This document shows positions 1 through 5,239 of a stretch of DNA of 5,447 bases, piece after piece (positions within the stretch are counted from its first letter, which is position 1; each line of letters starts with the position of its first letter). A model generated the notes under the pieces. It was not told where the DNA came from and did no database searches. It saw only the letters and a program-made list of their open reading frames with translations. A program made the position numbers and the translations under genes. Source of the stretch: Candidatus Krumholzibacteriia bacterium (GTDB lineage: Bacteria > Krumholzibacteriota > Krumholzibacteriia > LZORAL124-64-63); contig JADGEP010000140.1 of NCBI GenBank assembly GCA_016744275.1, forward strand, positions 1-5,447. Direction: 5' to 3'.

Positions 1-1
1 G

Positions 2-337
2 GCTGAACTTATGCAGCGCCACGGGGATCGGTTCCTGCAGCGCTGTTTTCAGGCGCAAGAAGTGGAGCAGGTTCACGGTCGTCGGGAAGCTGAACAACCG
101 GCGATGATCGCTGGGCGATGGGCCGCCAAAGAAGCATTCCTCAAAGCATTGGGTGGGCAGATCGCCCATATTCCCTATCGTGACATTGCGGTTGGACAGC
201 AACCCGGTGGCGCACCCGTATTGGAAGTCTCGGGGGCAGCAAAAGAAGCCTTGGCCGCTCGTGGCGGCCAGCGCGTGCATTTGTCCATCAGCCACGAACG
301 CGACTACGCGGTGGCCACGGTCTTGATCGAAGACTGA
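2..337 (+). CDS. acpS: holo-[acyl-carrier-protein] synthase, 5' end missing
   Basis: AcpS transfers the 4'-phosphopantetheine arm from CoA to a serine of apo-ACP, making the carrier usable for fatty-acid synthesis in the cytoplasm. The reading frame is open from the window edge, and the in-frame ATG at 11 is internal: it falls inside the helix that normally follows the GxDLVEixRI start of the family, so roughly the first 13-15 residues, including the first metal-binding Asp, lie outside. Visible hallmarks are GRWAAKEAFLKALG (the Glu encoded at 131-133 matches the second metal ligand), the YRDI segment, the LEVSGAA segment and the C-terminal HLSISHERDYAVA block. The protein ends 337 after VLIED, the usual place for the family. 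No gene follows closely: a 206-bp gap separates it from the next gene, so it is probably the last gene of an upstream operon. Identification is very secure; only the start is unknown. Confidence 0.95.
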   Translation, partial: AELMQRHGDRFLQRCFQAQEVEQVHGRREAEQPAMIAGRWAAKEAFLKALGGQIAHIPYRDIAVGQQPGGAPVLEVSGAAKEALAARGGQRVHLSISHERDYAVATVLIED

Positions 338-379
338 ACCTTGCCAAGTGAGATTCATCCTCAAAATAGCCGAGGTCAT

Positions 380-397
380 GGGGAAAAATGCCCCTTT
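380..397 (+). terminator. weak hairpin after acpS, possible terminator
   Basis: GGGG (380-383) can pair with CCCC (391-394) around a 7-nt AT-rich loop, followed by only three T residues. It lies about 45 bp after the acpS stop and before the candidate promoter of the next gene, where a terminator would be expected. The stem is only 4 bp and the T run is short, so this is a weak call. Confidence 0.2.
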
Positions 398-411
398 CAA
401 TCCTTCTGCAC

Positions 412-440
412 TTGGCTGCGGCGCGGCGTTGTGCTAAATT
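412..440 (+). promoter_or_regulatory. candidate sigma70 promoter for the phzF-like gene
   Basis: TTGGCT (412-417) as -35, a 17-bp spacer, and TAAATT (435-440) as -10, preceded by TG one base upstream (432-433), which gives an extended -10. Each hexamer matches the consensus at four of six positions. Transcription would start near 447, leaving a leader of about 95 nt before the ATG at 544. It sits in the only AT-rich patch of an otherwise GC-rich gap. This is read by eye; no experimental support is visible. Confidence 0.4.
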
Positions 441-470
441 TTGGTTCTTGCGACTTTCAGCCAGAAACTC

Positions 471-530
471 CTGCCGGACACCTGCGTGTTCCGCCGGACC
501 ATCCCATGTCCCACCGGACTACTGCGAGGG
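471..530 (+). repeat. three CCGGAC boxes at exact 20-bp spacing
   Basis: CCGGAC occurs at 474-479, 494-499 and 514-519, each as C-N-N-CCGGAC (C at 471, 491, 511). The remaining 11 bases of each 20-bp unit are only loosely similar. The 20-bp period is close to two turns of B-DNA, so the boxes would lie on the same face of the helix. They sit downstream of the candidate promoter and just before the phzF-like start codon. They may be an operator array or chance in GC-rich DNA. Confidence 0.35.
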
Positions 531-543
531 CGATCCAAAGCTT

Positions 544-1455
544 ATGGAATTGAATTTCCTGCTCATTGATGTCTTTACCGAGAAGCCCTTTGGCGGCAGC
601 CGGCTGTATCTCTTTCCCGATGGAGAATCGGTTCCGGCAGGCATGATGCAAAACCTGGCCATGGAGTTGGGTGCTGGTGAAACGGCGTTCATTGTGCCTT
701 CGCGAACTGGAGCCGAGGGTGTTTCGGGCCTGCGGGTTTTTACTCCGTCGGCTGAAATTCCATTTGGTGGTCACTCTGTTCTGGGCGCCACATTTGCCTT
801 GGACCATTTGAAATTGCGCGCCGAGGCGCCTGCCGACCAACCCCATACTTGGGAACTGGAAGCCGGACGTTATCCGGTATTGACCAGTCGCGATGAGAAC
901 GGCACGACTTACAGCTTGCAGCAGGATGATCCGGCTTTCATGGGTCAGTATTTCCACCGCAGCAAAGTGGCCCGCACCCTCGGCATTGCCGAGAGCGAAA
1001 TCGCCGTGACCGGTTTGCCCTGCGAAGTGATCTCGACGGGGCTGCCGATACACATCGTGCCTTTGGGGTCGTTGGAAACGATGAACTCCATCAGCCTGCG
1101 CCGCCGCGATGCCGATGCTATTGCCCGCGACCTGGGATTTGGCGACCTGTTTGTTTTCACCTGCGAGACCGTGAGTGAAGAAGCGACCGTGCACTGCCGC
1201 ATGTTTGCGCCGCATTTTGGCATTCCCGAAGATGCGGCCAGCGGTGCGGCGACAGGCGCCTTGATGGCGTACCTCGTCAAGCACCGCCTGGTCAAACACC
1301 AGCCCCGGGTTCGCATCGTGGTTGAACAAGGCCTGGAATTGGGCCGCCCAAGTCGTATTGTTGCCGACGCCGAAATCGTCGGTGGCCAGGCCCGGTCTAT
1401 CCTGGTGGGTGGGCAGTGTGTGCTGGTCGGTTCCGGATGCATCAATATTCCCTGA
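544..1455 (+). CDS. PhzF family isomerase/epimerase
   Basis: A 303-residue protein of the PhzF/diaminopimelate-epimerase fold, a cytoplasmic family of isomerases mostly of unknown substrate; PhzF itself isomerises a dihydro-hydroxyanthranilate in phenazine synthesis. Visible marks are the N-terminal IDVFTEKPFGG, the catalytic Glu at residue 46 (GAGETAF, matching Glu45 of PhzF), PFGGHSVLGA with His77, and EDAASGAATGAL with Asp230 in the second half, matching the second conserved active-site region. Length is normal for the family. I chose ATG 544 because the protein then starts directly with the expected first strand; the frame is open upstream to an ATG at 388, but that extension (about 52 residues, Cys/Arg-rich) resembles no family N-terminus. 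The ribosome site is poor (GAGGG at 526-530, 13 nt away). The family's FGGNP motif reads FGGSR here (residues 16-20). No phenazine genes are nearby, so the symbol phzF is not warranted. Confidence 0.88.
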   Translation: MELNFLLIDVFTEKPFGGSRLYLFPDGESVPAGMMQNLAMELGAGETAFIVPSRTGAEGVSGLRVFTPSAEIPFGGHSVLGATFALDHLKLRAEAPADQPHTWELEAGRYPVLTSRDENGTTYSLQQDDPAFMGQYFHRSKVARTLGIAESEIAVTGLPCEVISTGLPIHIVPLGSLETMNSISLRRRDADAIARDLGFGDLFVFTCETVSEEATVHCRMFAPHFGIPEDAASGAATGALMAYLVKHRLVKHQPRVRIVVEQGLELGRPSRIVADAEIVGGQARSILVGGQCVLVGSGCINIP

Positions 1456-1467
1456 GCTGCACGTCGG

Positions 1468-1484
1468 CCGGATGCTGAATCCGG
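1468..1484 (+). other. short inverted repeat between the phzF-like gene and the acyl-CoA dehydrogenase gene
   Basis: CCGGAT (1468-1473), GCTGA loop, ATCCGG (1479-1484): a perfect 6-bp stem with a 5-nt loop, 13 bp after the stop of the phzF-like gene. No T run follows, so it is not a standard intrinsic terminator. CCGGATGC also occurs at 1433-1440 inside the end of the upstream gene and again at 1468-1475. It may be an mRNA-stabilising hairpin or chance. Confidence 0.25.
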
Positions 1485-1525
1485 GTGCTGCTGATCTATG
1501 CCAATGACGAAGAAACCTTGAGGAA

Positions 1526-1533
1526 AGAGAGGA
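1526..1533 (+). promoter_or_regulatory. ribosome binding site of the acyl-CoA dehydrogenase gene
   Basis: AGAGAGGA lies 7 nt before ATG 1541. It decides the start: an in-frame TAA at 1538-1540 directly precedes that ATG, so no longer reading is possible, and a nearby ATG at 1533 in another frame ends after three codons. Confidence 0.65.
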
Positions 1534-1540
1534 TGGGTAA

Positions 1541-3199
1541 ATGATCGTCCCCGCCGGACTGTCCACCGAGATGTGCGACATGGTGATCCAGACACTGCGC
1601 CAGGTCGTCGGCCGCGAGTTGCCTGATGAGAAAATGCTCGAGCTCGACGAAAAAGACCAATTTCCGGAGGACGTCATCCGCAAGTTGCTGAGCCCGGACG
1701 TGGGCTTGCATCTGATCTTTCTGCCTGAGGAAAATTGTGGCCTGGGCGGCGGCGCCCGCGACATCTGTCGGGTCAGCGAAGAAATGGCCGCCTTTGACCT
1801 GGGCGTGGCCACGGCATTTTTAGCCATCTGTCTGGGCACTGATCCCATTCTGGTGGGAGGCACTCCAGAGCAGAAAAGCCTGTGGCTGAATCGTATCGCC
1901 ACTGAGGGCCTGATTGTGGCCTACGGCGTGACCGAGCCCGAGGCTGGCAGCAATGTGGCCAACCTGAAAACCACCGCCGACCAGATCGTCGATGCCGACG
2001 GCAACGTGACCGGGTACCGGCTCAATGGCGCCAAGCAGTTCATCACCAACGGTGGCGTGGCAGAGTTGTACACGATCCTGGCCAAGACTCCCGGTGGGCC
2101 AAGCTTTTTCGTGGTGGAAAAAGGCACGCCGGGCCTGTCAGTTGGCAAGCATGAAGATAAACATGGCATCCGGGCCAGCAATACGACCGGGGTCTTGATG
2201 GAAGACCTTGAGGTTCCCGCCTTCAACCTCATTGGCATGGAAGAGGGACAGGGCCTGAAGCAGGCCAATGCCGTTTTTGGGTACACCCGATTGATGGTTG
2301 GTGCTTTTGGCATCGGCGGTGGCCAGGCTCCGTTGAAGCGCGCTTTGGACTACGCGAAACAGCGCGAGCAGTTTGGTTCGCCACTGGTCGAAAAACAGGG
2401 CTATATGTTCAAGCTGCTGGTGGACAACTGGGTCGACTTAGCGGCCGGGCGCGCTCATATGGAACACGTGGCGTTGTTGATTGATCAGGGCAACCACGAC
2501 ATGGGAACCGAAGGCAGCATCGCCAAACTGTGGGGCACCGAGGCCGGCAACCGCGCGGCTGACGCCTCGATTCAGGCGCTCGGTGGCTACGGCTATGCGC
2601 GTGAATATCTGGTCGAAAAAATGCGGCGTGATGTGCGCATCACTTCCATTTATGAAGGCACCAGTGAGATCCAGCAGAGCATCATCGCGATGTATCGGTG
2701 GAAAGAAACCGTGCGTTCCAAGGGCGGGTTCTACACCGAGTTGGCCGCGTCAATGACAGCATTGCACAATCAGAATGACGCCGTCGGCGCAGAAATGATT
2801 GCTGCGGCCACCGCCGGTACCAACGACATTATTCTGCACATGCACAAGGCCCGTGAGACGCGCAATCAAATCGTCATGTTCACTTTTGCCGACATGATGA
2901 CCGCTTGCGAAGTGGGTGCGGCCTTCTGCGCCAAGGCCGCTCGGCTCCACGCCGAAGGCGATGAGGAAGCGGCCTTCATGATGGCCATGAGCCGAGTTTT
3001 TGCACGCAAGGTCGTTGGGGTTGTCAGTGATGGGGTGCGGCGTTGTGCCAGTGGCCTGTTGGACGGCTCAAATCCCGAAGCAGTGCTAGCGGCCGAGACC
3101 CTGCTCAAAGGCGTTGAAGCGCGCTTCCCGTTGGCGCTGACCGTGGGGCAGTGGAACGACATGAGCACGGTGGCAGACGTTCTGAAAGCCATGGATTGA
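1541..3199 (+). CDS. acyl-CoA dehydrogenase with C-terminal extension
   Basis: A 552-residue FAD enzyme that oxidises an acyl-CoA to the trans-2-enoyl-CoA and passes electrons to electron-transfer flavoprotein. The N-terminal helical domain contains LPEENCGLGGG. The middle beta domain holds the flavin-binding signature GVTEPEAGSN (residues 129-138). The C-terminal helical domain has the YAKQREQFG segment, the second family signature Q345-D364 (QALGGYGYAREY, then K and D at the right spacing), and IYEGTSEIQ, whose Glu372 matches the catalytic base of medium- and short-chain enzymes. About 160 helical residues follow the point where a 380-390-residue enzyme would end, as in very-long-chain types; chain-length preference cannot be read from sequence. 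The Asp usual after GS in the first signature is Asn138. The next gene follows after 4 nt, so the two are one transcript. Class is certain, substrate unknown. Confidence 0.94.
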   Translation: MIVPAGLSTEMCDMVIQTLRQVVGRELPDEKMLELDEKDQFPEDVIRKLLSPDVGLHLIFLPEENCGLGGGARDICRVSEEMAAFDLGVATAFLAICLGTDPILVGGTPEQKSLWLNRIATEGLIVAYGVTEPEAGSNVANLKTTADQIVDADGNVTGYRLNGAKQFITNGGVAELYTILAKTPGGPSFFVVEKGTPGLSVGKHEDKHGIRASNTTGVLMEDLEVPAFNLIGMEEGQGLKQANAVFGYTRLMVGAFGIGGGQAPLKRALDYAKQREQFGSPLVEKQGYMFKLLVDNWVDLAAGRAHMEHVALLIDQGNHDMGTEGSIAKLWGTEAGNRAADASIQALGGYGYAREYLVEKMRRDVRITSIYEGTSEIQQSIIAMYRWKETVRSKGGFYTELAASMTALHNQNDAVGAEMIAAATAGTNDIILHMHKARETRNQIVMFTFADMMTACEVGAAFCAKAARLHAEGDEEAAFMMAMSRVFARKVVGVVSDGVRRCASGLLDGSNPEAVLAAETLLKGVEARFPLALTVGQWNDMSTVADVLKAMD

Positions 3200-3203
3200 A
3201 ACG

Positions 3204-3959
3204 ATGTCTTCTGATCCGCAGCACTTCATAGGGATCTGGCGCCAGCGTTTTGCCGCGGCGCCAGAGAGCCGGGCCTTTGCTCCGCTGGCTGACGCCTTGC
3301 GCGTTGCCGGTGAACATGCCGAGGCCTTGAAATTGCTGGAAGACGGTATCGTCCGGCACCCTGACTTTCAGGCCGCCATGGTCATCCTGGGCCACACCCT
3401 GCTGGATGCTGATCGTTCGGATCATGCGCGCAAGGTGTTGCTGCGTGTCTTGGAATCCGATGGCGACAACATCGTGGCTTTACGGTTGCTCACTGAAGAA
3501 GCGCGCAGTCGGCAGGCCTGGGAAGAGGCCGTGCCGCTTCTGGCGCGGTTGAGCAAATTGGATCCCGATGATGAACGCTGGCCGCGCGGGCTGTTGGAAG
3601 CCAAAGCCAACTGCAAGCGGGTCAACCCGGCCAAGTCTCCCGAAACCTCTTTTGCGACCATGACCCTGGTGGATATTTATCTGGCGCAAGGGTATTTGGG
3701 CAAGGCGATGACGGCTTTGCGCCAGATGCAGGCCCGCGAACCTGAGCGCCGGGATCTGCAGGCGAAGATTGACGAGATCGGATTGTTGGAAGAGGGAACC
3801 GGCACAGTCCGCAGCGAGCCTGCTGCGCCGGCACCTTCGGTGGCGACGGGCCAGGCGGTTGACCGAAGAAGTGTATTGGCCGCCAAACGGTCTGAAGAAA
3901 AGAAGAATTTTGAAGCGTGGATCAATCGCATCCGCACTGACGAGAGAACGACGCCATGA
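3204..3959 (+). CDS. tetratricopeptide repeat protein, function unknown
   Basis: A 251-residue protein without signal peptide or membrane segment, so probably a cytoplasmic scaffold or adaptor. I read about four TPR-like helix pairs at residues 22-53, 56-87, 90-121 and 149-181; the last (TLVDIYLAQGYLGKAMTALRQ) is the clearest and often recurs in unstudied bacterial TPR proteins. An Ala/Pro-rich linker (about 199-225) follows, then a charged helix ending in FEAWINRIRTDE (235-246), which looks like a short conserved docking tail. The start ATG lies 4 nt after the dehydrogenase stop, with no clear Shine-Dalgarno (only GGATTGAAACG), so translation probably depends on ribosomes ending the upstream gene. 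The 3' end overlaps aroQ by ATGA. The position ties it to both neighbours in one transcript, but nothing in the protein names its partner. Confidence 0.8.
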   Translation: MSSDPQHFIGIWRQRFAAAPESRAFAPLADALRVAGEHAEALKLLEDGIVRHPDFQAAMVILGHTLLDADRSDHARKVLLRVLESDGDNIVALRLLTEEARSRQAWEEAVPLLARLSKLDPDDERWPRGLLEAKANCKRVNPAKSPETSFATMTLVDIYLAQGYLGKAMTALRQMQAREPERRDLQAKIDEIGLLEEGTGTVRSEPAAPAPSVATGQAVDRRSVLAAKRSEEKKNFEAWINRIRTDERTTP

Positions 3960-4441
3960 GTGCTGCCGACAAACAGATTGTTCACATTCTCGGGGGACCA
4001 AATCTTGGCCGCCTGGGCACGCGCAAGCCCGAGGTCTATGGCTACACCACTTGGTCAGAAGTCGCTGAACTCTGCCAGGGGTGGGCTGCCGATCTGGATC
4101 TGGACTTGGTGTTTGAGCAGACCGATGGCGAAGGTGATCTGGTGCGCATGATTCATCGCGCGGGCGATAACGCAGCTGGATTGATTCTCAATGCCGCCGC
4201 CTATACCCACACTTCAGTGGCCGTGCGGGATGCCGTCGAAGCGATCTCAATTCCAGTCGTCGAATTGCATTTGACCAATCCGGACGCGCGGGAACCATTC
4301 CGGCGGCAAAACCTTTTGGTTGATGTGGTGACCGCCGGAATCAGGGGATTTGGCGTTCAGGGGTACCTGATGGCCCTCGAAGGATTGGCCGCCATGCTGC
4401 TGCCTGAACAAGTGTTTGAACCGGATCCAGAGGACAATTGA
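3956..4441 (+). CDS. aroQ: 3-dehydroquinate dehydratase, type II
   Basis: AroQ catalyses the third step of the shikimate pathway, 3-dehydroquinate to 3-dehydroshikimate, as a cytoplasmic dodecamer of flavodoxin-like subunits. The 161-residue length is normal. Recognisable active-site residues are Asn16 (GGPN), Arg23 and the base Tyr28 (GTRKPEVYG), Asn79 and His85 (NAAAYTHTSVAVRDA), Asp92, Glu103, His105 (ELHLTN), Arg112 and Arg116 (AREPFRR); all are shifted by four from the Mycobacterium tuberculosis numbering as I recall it. Several usually conserved neighbours differ: GPNLN reads GPNLG, NPGA reads NAAA, and SNHEG reads TDGEG. The start ATG overlaps the TPR gene stop (ATGA) with GAGAG at 3942-3946 as ribosome site. 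Followed by efp and accB, a common neighbourhood. The function is very likely intact despite the divergence. Confidence 0.92.
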   Translation: MSAADKQIVHILGGPNLGRLGTRKPEVYGYTTWSEVAELCQGWAADLDLDLVFEQTDGEGDLVRMIHRAGDNAAGLILNAAAYTHTSVAVRDAVEAISIPVVELHLTNPDAREPFRRQNLLVDVVTAGIRGFGVQGYLMALEGLAAMLLPEQVFEPDPEDN

Positions 4442-4465
4442 GCCCCTTGCCGGTGCGCGAATTCA

Positions 4466-4494
4466 TTGCCATCAGCAGTGGAGCGTGTTATCAA
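4466..4494 (+). promoter_or_regulatory. candidate sigma70 promoter for efp-accB
   Basis: TTGCCA (4466-4471, five of six matches), 17-bp spacer, TATCAA (4489-4494, four of six), with TG at 4486-4487 giving an extended -10. Transcription would start near 4501, so the RNA would begin with a leader of about 95 nt that contains both hairpins before efp. A perfect TTGACA at 4534-4539 has no -10 at a usable distance and lies within a hairpin stem. Confidence 0.4.
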
Positions 4495-4518
4495 TAGGCA
4501 AAATTGAGACAACATATT

Positions 4519-4559
4519 GGGTTTTGACCTCCCTTGACAGCTCAAGGGGGCTGAAACCC
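4519..4559 (+). promoter_or_regulatory. two-tier stem-loop in the aroQ-efp gap
   Basis: Outer stem GGGTTT (4519-4524) pairs with AAACCC (4554-4559). After a small internal loop the inner stem 4529-4537 pairs with 4542-4550 (CTCCCTTGA with TCAAGGGGG, one U-G pair) around the tetraloop CAGC. The fold is strong but is followed by CGCTCTTT rather than a real T run, so it is either a leader element of efp or a poor terminator of aroQ. Confidence 0.5.
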
Positions 4560-4562
4560 GCT

Positions 4563-4579
4563 CTTTGCCGCCGGCAAAG
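4563..4579 (+). promoter_or_regulatory. second stem-loop, directly before the efp ribosome site
   Basis: CTTTGCC (4563-4569) pairs perfectly with GGCAAAG (4573-4579) around a 3-nt loop. It ends 7 nt before the Shine-Dalgarno of efp and begins 3 nt after the preceding hairpin. No T run follows, so it is not a terminator on this strand. Confidence 0.45.
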
Positions 4580-4586
4580 TTGAATT

Positions 4587-4591
4587 GGAGG
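4587..4591 (+). promoter_or_regulatory. Shine-Dalgarno that sets the TTG start of efp
   Basis: GGAGG with 6 nt to TTG 4598. It picks this codon over the in-frame TTG at 4565, which lies inside the second hairpin and has no ribosome site. Confidence 0.8.
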
Positions 4592-4597
4592 ACGGAA

Positions 4598-5155
4598 TTG
4601 GCCGATACAAGTGATTTTCGCACAGGGTTCACCATGCGCCACAAGAATGGCTTGTGGTCCATCTCGGAGTTCCAGCACGTCAAGCCTGGCAAAGGCCCGG
4701 CCTTTGTGCGCACCAAGTTGAAGAACATCGAGAACGGTAAAGTGGTGGAGCACACCTTCCGCGCTGGAGAAAAAGTGGAGGAAGTGCGGCTCGAAAGGCG
4801 CGAATTCCAGTACTTGTATCCGGATGGCGAGTCTTATGTTTTCATGAACACTGAGACCTACGAGCAACTTGAGCTGCATGCCGATTTGATGGGCGACGTG
4901 CCCAAGTATATCAAGGAAAGCGACATGTGCAGCGTATTGTTGTTGGAAGAAAAGCCTCTGGTTGTCGAGGCACCCATTACGGTGGAACTGGCAGTCAAAG
5001 AGACTGATCCTGGCCTGCGCGGTGACACCGCTCAGGGAGGATCCAAGCCTGCAACGATGGAGTCGGGCCTGGTCGTCCAGGTGCCGTTGTTCATTGAAGA
5101 AGGGCAAATCATCAAGATCGACTCTCGCACGGGTAAGTATCTAGGACGGGTTTAG
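4598..5155 (+). CDS. efp: elongation factor P, TTG start
   Basis: EF-P binds between the P and E sites of ribosomes stalled on consecutive prolines and promotes peptide-bond formation. Starting at TTG 4598 the protein has 185 residues, the usual length, and begins (M)ADTSDFRTGF as the family does. The N-terminal KOW-like domain carries HVKPGKGPAF with Lys32 at the tip, the site that is modified in other bacteria (beta-lysyl in Escherichia coli, aminopentanol in Bacillus). A lysine here excludes the arginine/rhamnose type; which modification applies is unknown. The two OB domains follow (FRAGEKVEEVRLERREFQYLY; then the region to GDVPKYI), and the C-terminal block runs DPGLRGDTAQGGSKPATMESG to IDSRTGKYLGRV, complete. 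Reading from the earlier TTG at 4565 would add 11 residues that the family lacks. It lies between aroQ and accB, a common arrangement, and has its own structured leader. Confidence 0.96.
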   Translation: MADTSDFRTGFTMRHKNGLWSISEFQHVKPGKGPAFVRTKLKNIENGKVVEHTFRAGEKVEEVRLERREFQYLYPDGESYVFMNTETYEQLELHADLMGDVPKYIKESDMCSVLLLEEKPLVVEAPITVELAVKETDPGLRGDTAQGGSKPATMESGLVVQVPLFIEEGQIIKIDSRTGKYLGRV

Positions 5156-5192
5156 TCGAAACAGCCGAAATTGCAGCAGTACGGACCGAACC

Positions 5193-5199
5193 GGAAGGG
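5193..5199 (+). promoter_or_regulatory. possible ribosome site for an upstream accB start
   Basis: GGAAGGG lies 7 nt before ATG 5207, which is in frame with accB and would add MAKTERSGGQN to its N-terminus. Sequence and spacing are both good, but homologous proteins as I know them begin with MDI at 5240. Confidence 0.4.
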
Positions 5200-5227
5200 T
5201 TTGCTAATGGCCAAGACAGAGCGCAGC

Positions 5228-5233
5228 GGAGGG
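5228..5233 (+). promoter_or_regulatory. ribosome binding site of accB
   Basis: GGAGGG with 6 nt to ATG 5240. This supports the start that gives the classic MDI N-terminus. The site lies within the codons of the possible longer form. Confidence 0.7.
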
Positions 5234-5239
5234 CAAAAC

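Noticed and set aside
388..543. N-terminal extension of the phzF-like protein from ATG 388
   Set aside because: The extension overlaps the candidate promoter and the boxes, is unlike any PhzF N-terminus, and the family start fits ATG 544.
506..553. 15-codon frame (MSHRTTARAIQ...) overlapping the phzF-like start, as a leader peptide
   Set aside because: No ribosome site and no regulatory codon run; probably chance.
457..1902. Antisense open frame of 481 codons across the phzF-like and acyl-CoA dehydrogenase genes
   Set aside because: It is rich in Arg, Ser and Pro, has no recognisable motif, and covers two well-supported genes in the opposite direction. It is a by-product of GC-rich codon use.
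4524..4583. Leader frame TTG 4524 to TGA 4583 upstream of efp
   Set aside because: No ribosome site, no Pro-Pro-Pro run and no other stall-like sequence.
4565..4597. Earlier in-frame TTG of efp, giving an MPPAK start that might act as a proline sensor
   Set aside because: It lies inside a hairpin without a ribosome site, two prolines are a weak stall motif, and GGAGG plus TTG 4598 gives the exact family N-terminus.
4472..5107. Antisense open frame of 211 codons across efp
   Set aside because: No family motif, and it is the mirror of a certain gene. The same applies to the antisense frame at 3480-4001 opposite the TPR gene.
5151..5165. Possible terminator after efp (GTTT/AAAC)
   Set aside because: Only a 4-bp AT-rich stem and no T run; efp and accB are probably read through.
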